Assembly (NCBI GenBank): GCA_903895475.1
Contig: CAITUF010000160.1
Coordinates: forward strand, 1 to 9,708
Source: an uncultured Opitutia bacterium
GTDB lineage: Bacteria; Verrucomicrobiota; Verrucomicrobiia; Opitutales; UBA953
Direction of reading: 5' to 3'
Length of the DNA: 9,708 nt
In this document: one piece after another, positions 1 to 8,400 of the stretch
Layout of the letters: each line of letters begins with the position of its first letter
Position numbering within the stretch: position 1 is the first letter of the stretch
Position numbers and translations under genes: made by a program
The notes under the pieces: model-generated
What the model saw: the letters and a program-made list of their open reading frames with translations, nothing else
Told to the model about the DNA's origin: nothing
Database searches by the model: none

Positions 1-179
1 GACTCAGACTTCTGGCAGGACCCGGAAGTAGGCTTCGTCGGCGTCACCACTGGCGTGGTGGGGGTGGTGGGGGTGGTGGGGGTGGTCGTACCCGTGCCCG
101 TACCACCACCGGTAAAGACGGCGGCTGACAGGGTGGCGGCAGCAAAAAGAGCCGCGGTGTAAGCGAAGAGTGACTTCAT
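1..179 (-). CDS. small secreted Thr/Pro-rich protein, C-terminus outside window
   Basis: I do not recognise this protein. Reading the minus strand from the ATG at 179-177 gives at least 59 residues with no stop before base 1. Residues 1-20 form a signal peptide: MKS, then a hydrophobic Ala/Leu/Phe stretch ending LSAA. A low-complexity segment follows, first Gly/Thr (GGGTGTGT), then repeated TTP tripeptides to about residue 43, then VVTPTKPTSGSCQKSE. The Thr/Pro run resembles the flexible or wall-spanning linkers of exported proteins; that comparison is inference. The start is well supported by an AGGAG ten bases upstream. The gene diverges from the large plus-strand gene across an ~80-base gap, so it is not part of that operon, though the two could share regulation. 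The protein's size and any folded C-terminal domain cannot be judged. Confidence 0.72.
   Translation of the reverse strand, partial: MKSLFAYTAALFAAATLSAAVFTGGGTGTGTTTPTTPTTPTTPVVTPTKPTSGSCQKSE
56..82. repeat. 9-bp tandem repeat, three copies (TGGTGGGGG)
   Basis: Three identical copies of TGGTGGGGG lie head to tail, followed by a partial fourth (TGGT). On the minus strand they encode successive Thr-Thr-Pro units of the secreted protein. Because the unit is nine bases, gain or loss of a copy by slippage would keep the reading frame and only change linker length. The plus strand has three G5 runs separated by TGGT, so it may also form G-rich secondary structure; this is inference. Confidence 0.85.
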
Positions 180-189
180 AGTAATAAGA

Positions 190-194
190 CTCCT
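190..194 (-). promoter_or_regulatory. ribosome binding site of the divergent secreted protein gene
   Basis: The minus strand reads AGGAG here, ten bases before the ATG at 179-177. It is the clearest Shine-Dalgarno match in the window and fixes the start of the divergent gene. None of the plus-strand genes has an equally good site. Confidence 0.65.
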
Positions 195-209
195 ATACGT
201 TCTGAAACC

Positions 210-243
210 GGAAGCAAACGGTAAATGGGTGATAATTAGGCAG
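210..243 (+). promoter_or_regulatory. promoter-like block upstream of copy 1 of the large gene
   Basis: GGAA at 210-213 is followed after 17 bases by GATAAT at 231-236, then TT and AGGCAG (238-243). GATAAT resembles a sigma-70 -10 box, and GGAA occupies the -35 position. The same arrangement, with identical GGAA-to-GAYAAT spacing, recurs before the paralogous large gene at 5403-5437. The distance from GAYAAT to the proposed start codon is also the same, 24 bases, in both copies. The recurrence is seen directly; promoter function is inferred. It would give a 5' leader of roughly 18 bases. Confidence 0.45.
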
Positions 244-260
244 GAATCCCTAGCGGGGAC

Positions 261-3200
261 TTGCGGAAGCCGCCCCCAGCTCTTATTAATGATATCTCCT
301 TGCCGCAAGCTACGTCCCAGCCCCTCCCCCGGCCCGTCGTAAAGCGAGCCGGCTTCAGCCTCCTGCTCTCGCTGGTGGTCTTAAGTGTCATGATCTTGAC
401 CGTGATCATGGTGGCAGCCTTTCTTTCGGTCGAAACCCGCTTGGCCGGCTTTGCCCAACTCTCGCTGCGCGCACGGCTTAACGGTGTCGTCGCCCTCCGC
501 CTCGCCTTAGCCCATACGCAACAGGAAGCCGGACCTGATCGGCGCGTCACGGCGCGGGCTGACCTCGCCCAACCCGATGTCGCCGTCAGCGACTTACTCA
601 ACCCGATGTGGACGGGCGTCTGGAATACCCAACGACCGAATCAACCGCCCCACTGGCTCATTAGCGGACGGGACGACCGAGACGCCGGCGCGCAGATGGT
701 CTCACTGTCAGGAGAATCCGACTACCCTACTCCGATTTGGTTGCCCTGGCAAAAAGACTACACCCCGACGACGAGTAACCTCATCCCGCTGGTCGGGACC
801 GGGAGTGCCAGTGTCGCCGAAGCGAATAAACCGAGCGGATTGGTAACCTTACCCCGACTTCCCCTACCCGACGACGATGCCTTCGGTAAATATGCCTACT
901 GGGTCGGCGACGAGGGCATCAAGGCGCGCTTCAACCTCTTTGACGTACGCACCACTGGTACGGCGAACTCCCCTGGCAACCTCCAAGCCCTCCGCAACCC
1001 GGTCACCCCTGGACTCTCGCTCCTCGCGGGCTTCGAGAACTACACCTCCAACGATGGCCTCACCCGCAGCCTGACCATCGATGATATCCCCAACCTCACT
1101 GGCTTCAACGAAGGGACGGGGGCGACGCGCAACTCCAACCGACTCTTCCACGACCTCTCCGCCAGTGCTGCGGGTGTCCTTGCGGATTCCTACCACGGAG
1201 GCCTTAAGCGCGACCTCTCCTTGGCCTTCGAACTGGGCGATGCCGACTTCAATCAAACCGAGTTCGGTGCTGGCAAACTCGGCGCGGCGGCGACCGGCAC
1301 GGCCAACGGCGTAGAGGTTATCTCGATGCGGGTGCCCCTCGACGGTAACTCCCTACTTTCCACGCCCGTTTTCAATCGCTCCACCTTAGAAGGCGAAGTC
1401 CGTGGCCCGACCTGGTGGGCCTTACGCGACTACCACCGACTCTATAAGCAAGTCGGGTGGGACACCAGTGGTACGCCTACGCTCAAGGCACGCACCTTCT
1501 ACCCGAACGCCAGCCGCATGATGCCACCGACGGCGAATGCCGACCCAAATAACGTCCGGCAGACTACCTATAGTTACTCGCTGACTTATAACGGCGACCA
1601 CGCGAACCTGAATCCACAGGCGATGGACTTCGGCAATTTCTGGAACCTCGGCACGAAGCCTGTCCCCCGCCCTTTGAACGTCGCCGCCACCCCCTACATT
1701 CACCGCGTGATGATGGTGTTCAGCATCAACATTGAGTACGCCCCTAACGGCGGTGCGGCCATCTACTTCAACCTCAACCCCATCGTCGTCGTCCACAACC
1801 CCTACAACGTTGCCATGACGTTCGGAGCCCGCAACGGGGCGGCCGGCACCTACGCCCTGGCGGTCTCGTTCACGAACTGGGATCAATGGATTTTTCGCTA
1901 TAAGCGCTACGCCGCCTACGGCACGGGCCCCACCTCGACCTATGAGATTCCGCTGAGTTCGTTCTTCATGCAGCAGGACGATCAGCAGGCAAATGCCAAC
2001 GACATGTTCCGTCTGTACCTGCCTGACTTCACTTTAAAGCCGGGCGAATTCCGGGTGCTCTCCAGCAGTTCGGCTACGATGCAGGACTGGAAACGCGTCG
2101 TCGAGCTCTCCAATACCTTTAACCAATCCGGCGGCTTCAACGACACCCTTAATGACTGGGGCTTCGGCGAGTCGTCCCGCTGGTACTATGACGACGCCTT
2201 CGGCTTTGAAGTCCTCCCCGCTGGCGATTTCCGCATCCGTCAAGGCCTCGCCTGCTGGCCTGGGGATGTCATCAACAAGACCGCCTCGACCGCCAACTTC
2301 TACAACCGCTCGAGCGAACACACCGAGCTCTTCTACCGCGACCTTAACCCCACTCGGGTCGGTGCCGCGGGCGAGAAGTTCTTCCCCAACTACACTTGGA
2401 TTGCCCCCAAGTTTAATAGCCGCGGCGCCCCCTTACCGCCTTCGGTCATCACGGTGATGGACCTCTCCGTGAAGACCGCCGACTGGAGCGGTGCACCCTA
2501 CCCGCTATTCACCCACTCTAACCCGATGGCCGCGTCCTGCCGAGCGGACGGCGCAGGCCGCACCGACCTCGGGGAAGGCAATGGCTTTGTGGGTGCGTCC
2601 CCCAGCTACCGCATGCGCCTCTTCCGTCCGTCCACCTGGTCTGAAATTCTGCAGACCACCAGTGGTCTGGGTTACGGTGGCTACTCCACCACCAGTTCGG
2701 GTACGACGGTGGCGGTCCAGACGGAGATTCCGTTGGCCGCACCGACCGGCCTCGCCCAGTACGTGCATGCCAACCTGAGTATGCGTGACCAGCAACCCTT
2801 GCTCGGCATCGGCAGCAGTTTCGCGCACACGCAGGTGAATGCGCAGCGCACCACGCAGCTCAACAGCCCCAACTGGACCGATTACGACAACGCTTACCTG
2901 CTCAACCATGCTGTCTGGGATCAGTATTTCCTCTCGGGCGCTGCGCCCGAAATGACTAAGGCGACGGCCCCGGCGGACCCTACCCCCGCCGATCCAACGG
3001 CTAATCCGAACGCCAATGCCAACTCCACTGGCAACGGGAATCCCAACTCGACGCCGGCTGAAACCCGCTCTTTGAGCACAGTCTTGGATGACTTTGTTAA
3101 TGGCGCCAAACCGTTGAACAACCCACGCATGCGCCTACTCGGTGAATTCCGCGGCGGGCCCGACCTCCGTGCGGCGATGGGCGACTACCGACGTTCCGCC

Positions 3201-4214
3201 TCCGTGCTTCTCCATGACGGCACTTTCAATGTGAACAGCACGTCGGTCGAAGCCTGGACCGCCGTCCTCGGCTCGGCCAAGGCCATCGCTACCAGCAGAT
3301 ACGCCGCCAACCTGCCCAACACGACCAGCACCCCAACTCAGGCCCAGAATACGCGTTACCCACGGGCCACGCCCCAAGGGACTTCGGCAGTTGCCGCGGG
3401 CACGATGACCAACGCCTCGAACTGGTCGGGCTTCGTGAACCTCTCCGATAGCCAAGTCCGTAATCTCGCCCAAGCCATCGTAGATGAGAATAAGGCCAGG
3501 TTTAAGGTACTTACCAGAACCGAACGCGACCAGAACTACCCGCCCGCGGCGCGCATTTTCCGCGGCCAGATGACCGCGGCCACGCCTTACCTAGGCCTCA
3601 CCGAATTTGTTAACCGCTTCCTCCACCCGAGCCCGCTGGTGTCGCGCTGCGGTGCCTTGCAATCGGCAATCTTCCGCGCCGATAAATATTATGCTTCGAC
3701 GACTAACACGGTCGACCACTTCTCGGACCGCCTCTCCAACAAAGGCGCGATTGGTAAAGTAGACGCCGCCTCCCTCGCGACAACGACGGCTGGCCCGTTC
3801 GCCAATCCAGAAAACGTCGAACTCCCAGACCCCGTCGGCCAGAACGTCACCCACGCCGCCTTGGGCGCGCCAGGCAACCTTCTGCAGTCCGACCTCTTGG
3901 AAGTCATCGGCAGCTCTCTATCCACGCGGTCCGACACCTTTACCATCCGAGCCTACGGCGAAGCCTGGAATACCTCCGGCGATAGTGCTAAATGCTGGAT
4001 TGAAGCCGTGATTCAACGCATCCCGGAATTCATCGACTCGACCAATGCGGCGGAGACCGCGGCGGCTGGGCCGAAGAATCCCACGACCCTCGTTCCAGGC
4101 ACCACCACGACTAGCGACGTGACGACCAGTAACCAGTTAACGCCCGTCAATAATGTGCTGGGACGGCGCTTCCGTATCGTCTCCTTCCGCACCCTCAAAC
4201 CGAATGAAATCTAA
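261..4214 (+). CDS. giant pilin-like protein, Verru_Chthon cassette protein A type (copy 1)
   Basis: This is a 1,317-residue protein with a type IV prepilin-like N-terminus. A basic leader ending KRAG is followed by FSLLLSLVV and one hydrophobic helix (about residues 32-55), with predicted cleavage after Gly31. Mature position 5 is Leu, not the Glu of ordinary pilins. Further motifs in order are LALAHTQQEAGPDRR (81-95), YWVGDEGIKA (213-222), HNPYNVAM, PGEFRV, CWPGD, HANLSMRDQ (about 836), YFLSGAAPE, NVNSTSVEAW (about 991), RSDTFTIRAYG (about 1225) and the terminal VLGRRFRIVS. I associate this set with Verru_Chthon cassette protein A, a family of unknown function. The bulk should lie in the periplasm or outside the cell. 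The start is TTG, since no in-frame ATG precedes the helix and a stop lies at 237-239; TTG at 300 is an alternative. It is paralogous to the gene at 5454-9269. Confidence 0.88.
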   Translation: MRKPPPALINDISLPQATSQPLPRPVVKRAGFSLLLSLVVLSVMILTVIMVAAFLSVETRLAGFAQLSLRARLNGVVALRLALAHTQQEAGPDRRVTARADLAQPDVAVSDLLNPMWTGVWNTQRPNQPPHWLISGRDDRDAGAQMVSLSGESDYPTPIWLPWQKDYTPTTSNLIPLVGTGSASVAEANKPSGLVTLPRLPLPDDDAFGKYAYWVGDEGIKARFNLFDVRTTGTANSPGNLQALRNPVTPGLSLLAGFENYTSNDGLTRSLTIDDIPNLTGFNEGTGATRNSNRLFHDLSASAAGVLADSYHGGLKRDLSLAFELGDADFNQTEFGAGKLGAAATGTANGVEVISMRVPLDGNSLLSTPVFNRSTLEGEVRGPTWWALRDYHRLYKQVGWDTSGTPTLKARTFYPNASRMMPPTANADPNNVRQTTYSYSLTYNGDHANLNPQAMDFGNFWNLGTKPVPRPLNVAATPYIHRVMMVFSINIEYAPNGGAAIYFNLNPIVVVHNPYNVAMTFGARNGAAGTYALAVSFTNWDQWIFRYKRYAAYGTGPTSTYEIPLSSFFMQQDDQQANANDMFRLYLPDFTLKPGEFRVLSSSSATMQDWKRVVELSNTFNQSGGFNDTLNDWGFGESSRWYYDDAFGFEVLPAGDFRIRQGLACWPGDVINKTASTANFYNRSSEHTELFYRDLNPTRVGAAGEKFFPNYTWIAPKFNSRGAPLPPSVITVMDLSVKTADWSGAPYPLFTHSNPMAASCRADGAGRTDLGEGNGFVGASPSYRMRLFRPSTWSEILQTTSGLGYGGYSTTSSGTTVAVQTEIPLAAPTGLAQYVHANLSMRDQQPLLGIGSSFAHTQVNAQRTTQLNSPNWTDYDNAYLLNHAVWDQYFLSGAAPEMTKATAPADPTPADPTANPNANANSTGNGNPNSTPAETRSLSTVLDDFVNGAKPLNNPRMRLLGEFRGGPDLRAAMGDYRRSASVLLHDGTFNVNSTSVEAWTAVLGSAKAIATSRYAANLPNTTSTPTQAQNTRYPRATPQGTSAVAAGTMTNASNWSGFVNLSDSQVRNLAQAIVDENKARFKVLTRTERDQNYPPAARIFRGQMTAATPYLGLTEFVNRFLHPSPLVSRCGALQSAIFRADKYYASTTNTVDHFSDRLSNKGAIGKVDAASLATTTAGPFANPENVELPDPVGQNVTHAALGAPGNLLQSDLLEVIGSSLSTRSDTFTIRAYGEAWNTSGDSAKCWIEAVIQRIPEFIDSTNAAETAAAGPKNPTTLVPGTTTTSDVTTSNQLTPVNNVLGRRFRIVSFRTLKPNEI
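2961..3065 (+). other. Pro/Asn/Thr-rich insert within the large protein
   Basis: These 35 codons (residues 901-935) encode a low-complexity segment with ADPTPADPT, then NPNANAN and TGNGNPNSTPAE. They sit between the conserved YFLSGAAPE and STVLDDFVNG blocks. The paralogue at 5454-9269 has only about seven residues at this point (LFRGVQQ). The segment is therefore a copy-specific flexible linker or surface loop rather than part of the common fold. Confidence 0.7.
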
Positions 4215-5331
4215 CTTCGGCCTGTTGCTGGCGCTCACCCTGATTGCTCCCGGTTTCGCTGCGGAGAAACCGCCCGTTGAAGTGACTGTGAAACTGCGCG
4301 CCCTGTCCTTGGACGGACCCATTCTGGGACACGGCTACCGTAAGGATGGCAAAGTCTCGCCGTTAGTCATTGCGCCTGACTTCTTCACGCAAGAGTTCAC
4401 CTACCACGGCAATCCACACTTTGAGCTTCTGCCACTGACGGCCACGGTTAATCCCGAGGATATCGCCAAGCTACTGGCTCGCCACCCAACCGGAAAGCCC
4501 AGCGACCTCAGCATCAAGTCACCGTTTGCCCCCCACACGATTGATAAGCCAGACGGCCCCAAGAAAAGCCTTCTCGAGGTCGGACCCGACCCACGCAAAT
4601 CCGCCGACCCGCGCAAGTCTACCGACCCCCGGGCTTCCGCCGACCCCACCAAGACGCTCGACCCCATTCGTTCGGGGGACCCGCTCAAGTCGGCCGACCC
4701 GACCAAGTCCGCCGATCCCGTCAGATCTACCGACCCGATTCGTTCGGGCGACTCTCTTAAATCAAACACCCCGGAAAAAACCACGGACGTCCAAAAGACC
4801 CTCTCTCCGGACGAGAAACGTAAAAAGCGCCAGGCGGTTTTCGTACCCGTGTCGGTCGAACCACCCAAGAAGCCGGACAAGGACAAAGAGAATATACCCA
4901 TTGCTTGGATTGACCTACCAACCACCCCAGGTCCGCACCACCTGATCCTACTCGTGAACCCGGGCGACCCTAAGGGTGGCATCCTGGCCATCGATGATGC
5001 CCCGGGGACATTTCAGTACGGAACGATTCGGTTTTATAACCTCTGCCCCCACCCAGTGGAAATCCAGATTCCTGGTAGCCGAACCAAGATAGGCTCTAAG
5101 GGCAGTACGGTCGTACGCCCGAACGCGCCTGACGGCACCTACTTCGAGGGCGCCATCCACTCCCGCTCAGCCATCGATGACCAAGAATCCCTGAGTTATA
5201 GCTTCCGTTATTTTCAGCAAAACGACCTCCGTACGCTCTATTTCATCATCCCCTCACCCGAAAGTGAAGGACAGGTCATTATTAAGGGTGTGGAAGACCG
5301 TTACCGCCTCCCCGAACCGGCCGGTAAGTAG
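4204..5331 (+). CDS. exported two-domain partner protein with Asp-Pro hexapeptide repeats
   Basis: This is a 375-residue protein of a family I cannot name. Residues 1-20 are a signal peptide (MKSN, then GLLLALTLIAPGFAA). Residues 24-95 form a beta-rich domain with the motif VKLRALSLDGPILG. Residues 128-205 are a hexapeptide repeat run, ending in a basic KRKKRQ. Residues 230-367 look like a beta-sandwich, including ILAIDDAPGTFQYGTIRFYN, PHPVEIQIPG and RTLYFIIPSP. The start was chosen because this ATG begins a clean signal peptide; an in-frame ATG 51 bases upstream would bury it inside the large gene. ATGAAATCTAA overlaps the end of that gene by 11 bases and there is no clear ribosome site, so translation is probably coupled. 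The N-terminal domain is paralogous to the gene starting at 9269. A periplasmic or surface partner of the large pilin-like protein is the likely role, by inference from position and pairing only. Confidence 0.85.
   Translation: MKSNFGLLLALTLIAPGFAAEKPPVEVTVKLRALSLDGPILGHGYRKDGKVSPLVIAPDFFTQEFTYHGNPHFELLPLTATVNPEDIAKLLARHPTGKPSDLSIKSPFAPHTIDKPDGPKKSLLEVGPDPRKSADPRKSTDPRASADPTKTLDPIRSGDPLKSADPTKSADPVRSTDPIRSGDSLKSNTPEKTTDVQKTLSPDEKRKKRQAVFVPVSVEPPKKPDKDKENIPIAWIDLPTTPGPHHLILLVNPGDPKGGILAIDDAPGTFQYGTIRFYNLCPHPVEIQIPGSRTKIGSKGSTVVRPNAPDGTYFEGAIHSRSAIDDQESLSYSFRYFQQNDLRTLYFIIPSPESEGQVIIKGVEDRYRLPEPAGK
4585..4818 (+). repeat. thirteen hexapeptide (18-bp) repeats, consensus xDPx(K/R)S
   Basis: Residues 128-205 of the exported protein divide into 13 six-residue units such as ADPRKS, TDPRAS, LDPIRS, GDPLKS, ADPTKS and ADPVRS. 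The last four (GDSLKS, NTPEKT, TDVQKT, LSPDEK) are degenerate. Each good unit holds one Asp-Pro and one basic residue followed by Ser or Thr, so acidic and basic charges alternate every six residues. A longer period is visible in the DNA: GACCC-ATTCGTTCGGG-GAC occurs at 4660-4679 and again 72 bases later at 4732-4751, with two differences. This implies expansion partly by 24-residue blocks. A disordered spacer is the likely structure. Confidence 0.85.
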
Positions 5332-5402
5332 GTTAAATCTAGGCAACATTCTAGGGGGAGTTATTCACACCCCTGCCCCCTCAAAAGTCCTCTTAAAATC
5401 TT

Positions 5403-5437
5403 GGAATTGGGGTAGAAAGGACTGACAATTTAGGCAG
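5403..5437 (+). promoter_or_regulatory. promoter-like block upstream of copy 2 of the large gene
   Basis: TTGGAA (5401-5406), 17 bases, then GACAAT (5424-5429) gives a plausible sigma-70-type promoter. TTT and AGGCAG (5432-5437) follow. GGAA, the spacing, GAYAAT and AGGCAG all match the block before copy 1, although little else of the intergenic sequence does. If it is active, the second two-gene unit can be transcribed separately from the first. The rest of the gap (5332-5402) shows only a weak G-run/C-run hairpin and no convincing terminator. Confidence 0.5.
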
Positions 5438-5453
5438 TTCCCCACCTAGGCTA

Positions 5454-8400
5454 ATGAGCATAGCACCCCACCCTGTGTCGCGACGCGGCTTTAGCCTCGT
5501 TCTCTCCCTCACCATCATGGCGATGATGGTCATGATCGTCATTGTTCTTGCAGCATTCTTGAGCGTTGAATCGAAACTCGCTAAGGCTGCGCAATACCGG
5601 ACGCAGAGTAAGCTCCATGCACTGGTCTCCCTCCGCCTCGCCCTCGCGCACCTGCAGCAGGAGGCCGGACCGGACCGACGTATGACCGCCCAAGCGAACC
5701 TTGGGGCCGACAGTAATCAGCCGGGTTGGAATTGGCAGACCATCCGCAACCCCCTGTGGACGGGTGTCTGGCGCAGCGATCGCCCGACCCAACCCCCGGC
5801 CTGGATTGTCAGTGGTCGCCACGATCGCCCCGCGAATTCGCAAAGCATTAACCTCTTCGGTAAAAATGATTACGAAGCGGACCACTGGGTGCCCTTCCAG
5901 TCCGACTATTATCCGACGGTTGGCCCCATGATGATCACGCTTGTTGGGAATGCCACGGCCATGCCCGCCGAGCTCATGAATTGGCCGACCACTCCGGGCC
6001 GTCCAGATGGACGAATTAATCTGCCCAAGGTTCAATTGCCCGACGCCAACGTGGCCGGTTCCTACTGCTATTGGGTCGGTGATGAAGGCGTGAAGGCTAA
6101 GTTGAACCTCACGGACACACGCATCACCCCGCCCGCCACGACGACGGTCAGCGCTGACCAGCAGAGCTATAACAATATCATGGCGCTACGCGGCACCGCC
6201 CGGACCGGCATCGAAATCCTGAAAGGGTTCGAGAATATCCCCCTCGGCGGGATTGATAGCCGTGCCACCAAACTCGACGACCTTAGCCTGCTCGACCCCG
6301 CGGCCTTCACCGAAACCAGCCCACCGACCATCGCCCGCAAGGCCTGGCCCAGCCTGACGATGGTCTCCCTCGGCCTAAACACCGACTCCCAGTGGGGCGG
6401 CCTCAAGGTCGACCTCTCGTCGGCCTTCGAAAAGGATGACGCCGCGTGGAAAGCGAGTGAGTTCAGCGAAGGCTCCGCCCCGCGCGATTCAGCCGGCAAT
6501 CCGCTCAGCGGTGCGACCTACACCTTTAATCCGAACGGTAGCGCTAACCGCTCGGCTTACAGCGACAGCAAGGTGGACGTGAAGTACGACGGTTCCTCGC
6601 ATAATATCGGCACGCTCTATTCTTACAGTTACAACGGCACCACCGTCCGGGGCCCGACCTGGGATGCGCTCCGCAACTACCATCGCCTCTACAAGGAAGT
6701 GACATGGAATGACTCCACCAATCCGGTCACCAATTCGCCAACACTCCGGGCCCGGACGCACTACCCCAACACCATCAGTTTAGCGGCCTCGGGCTACGGC
6801 GGTACGGCCCACTACGGCCACATGTATAACCGCATGGATACCTCCGAGGATGTCTTTGTTTCTACCAACCAGCGCCCTCAGCCAACTAAAGTTGGCGCCA
6901 CACCCTACGTCGCCCGCGAGATGCTCGTCTGGGGGCTACAAAACAATAGCGGTACTCTCCGATTGACGCTGTCGCCCATCACCGTCCTGCACAACCCCTA
7001 CAATGTCGCGATGCGATTGAAGCGGGAAAACTCCAGCGACACGGCAGCCATGCGCCTCTCCTACCGCGCTTGGTCGGCCTGGTGGATGGACTTCGCACGC
7101 AATGGCAGCGGCGGAACAAACACTTGGTCTTGGGACATGCTCACGCTGGCACAGTCGACGGACTCTTCACCCAACTGGGCGGAAAGCTTCCGTACCTATA
7201 TTCCGGAAATCACCCTACAGCCCGGGGAGTTCCGCGTCTTCACGTTACCCGCCGGCGCGATTCCGTTCAACCGTCTCGCCACCACTGTGAATCGTTACGA
7301 CTTCACCGGTTGCTTCTACACCAACTGCCTCGACTCCTCCAAGTCTCCGCTAACGCTCAACGGCACCGACACCTTGACGGTGAGCGTACGCAGTACGGGG
7401 CCCTTCTACATCCGCCACCTCCTCACCTGCTGGCCCGGCGACCGCATCATGGAGACCAATAACTCCGGGGATGGGGCCCTCTATAACGTTTGTAGCGAAG
7501 TCACCGAGCTGCTCTCAAACTCCATGGGCCAGGACCCTAGTAATGTTTATCGCAGCGGCGTCGCCCCACCCAAGATCATCCCGCCCGGGGCCGTCCTGCC
7601 TAGCCCCGGACAGCCTCCGCAAGTCCTTGCCGTCTTCGACTATGGCGTCCGCTGGGGCGGCGATGCGCTCGGGTTCCCGATTTTTGTTCACTCCAACCCG
7701 ACTGCGGCCATGACGCGGCCCGAAGCCACGGGCATCGGGCCCGGCTCCATGCCCGCCGGCTACGCGACGACTTCCAACAGTTTCAAACTCGTCGTACGCG
7801 GCGCCAATAACTGGGCGGAAGTCTTCGAACCAGGCCAAGACCCCGCCCTCGCCTTCGGCGGCACCTCCGTCCGTTCCTCGGGGGTCAATGCCGCGGTCTT
7901 CACAGAAATCCCCCTCGGGCCACCCGTCTCGCTCGCCCAATACACCCATGCGAACATGCTCATCCGCGACCAAGACCCCCTCTTCGTCATCGGAAATAGT
8001 TTCGCGCCTCTCTACTCTCCTATCAACGCAGTTTCCAACTACCGCAGCGCGCAAAACTGGACCGACATGGACCGCGTCTGGCTCTCCAACGCTGCCATTT
8101 ACGACCGCTTCTTCTTATCGGGCGCTGCCCCTGACCTCTTCCGCGGCGTCCAACAACGGACGCTCATCAAGGTACTCGACGATTTCGTGGCGGGTACGGG
8201 CTCGCTCGCCAACCCGCGTACCAAGCTCTTCAGTTTCCGCGATGCCGCGACCACCCGAGCGATGGTCGCAGACCACCGCCGCATTGCGGGCGCCACCTGC
8301 ACGGATGGAGCTTTCAACGTCAATAGCACCTCGATTGAAGCGTGGATGACCATCCTCGCGAGTTCCAAGAAGATCGCCATGGGTAAGCTGGCAGCCGACC

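Noticed and set aside
4153..4203. Upstream in-frame ATG as start of the partner gene
   Set aside because: It adds 17 residues of non-signal sequence ahead of a clean signal peptide and lies deep inside the conserved C-terminus of the large gene.
4585..4818. Repeats considered as a CRISPR or noncoding array
   Set aside because: Units are 18 bp with no spacers, keep the reading frame, and are conserved at the protein rather than DNA level.
4401..4991. 196-codon open frame on the minus strand opposite the partner gene
   Set aside because: It mirrors the repetitive, GC-rich Asp-Pro region, has no signal peptide or recognisable motif, and lies wholly within a well-supported plus-strand gene.
5353..5381. 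Possible terminator hairpin (AGGGGG pairing with CCCCCT) after the first unit
   Set aside because: The stem is only six base pairs across a 17-base loop, alternative pairings are equally good, and no T-run follows.
5451..6035. 194-codon open frame on the minus strand opposite the start of the second large gene
   Set aside because: It overlaps the prepilin leader and the conserved AGPDRR region of a strongly supported gene; its composition is that of a GC-rich shadow frame.
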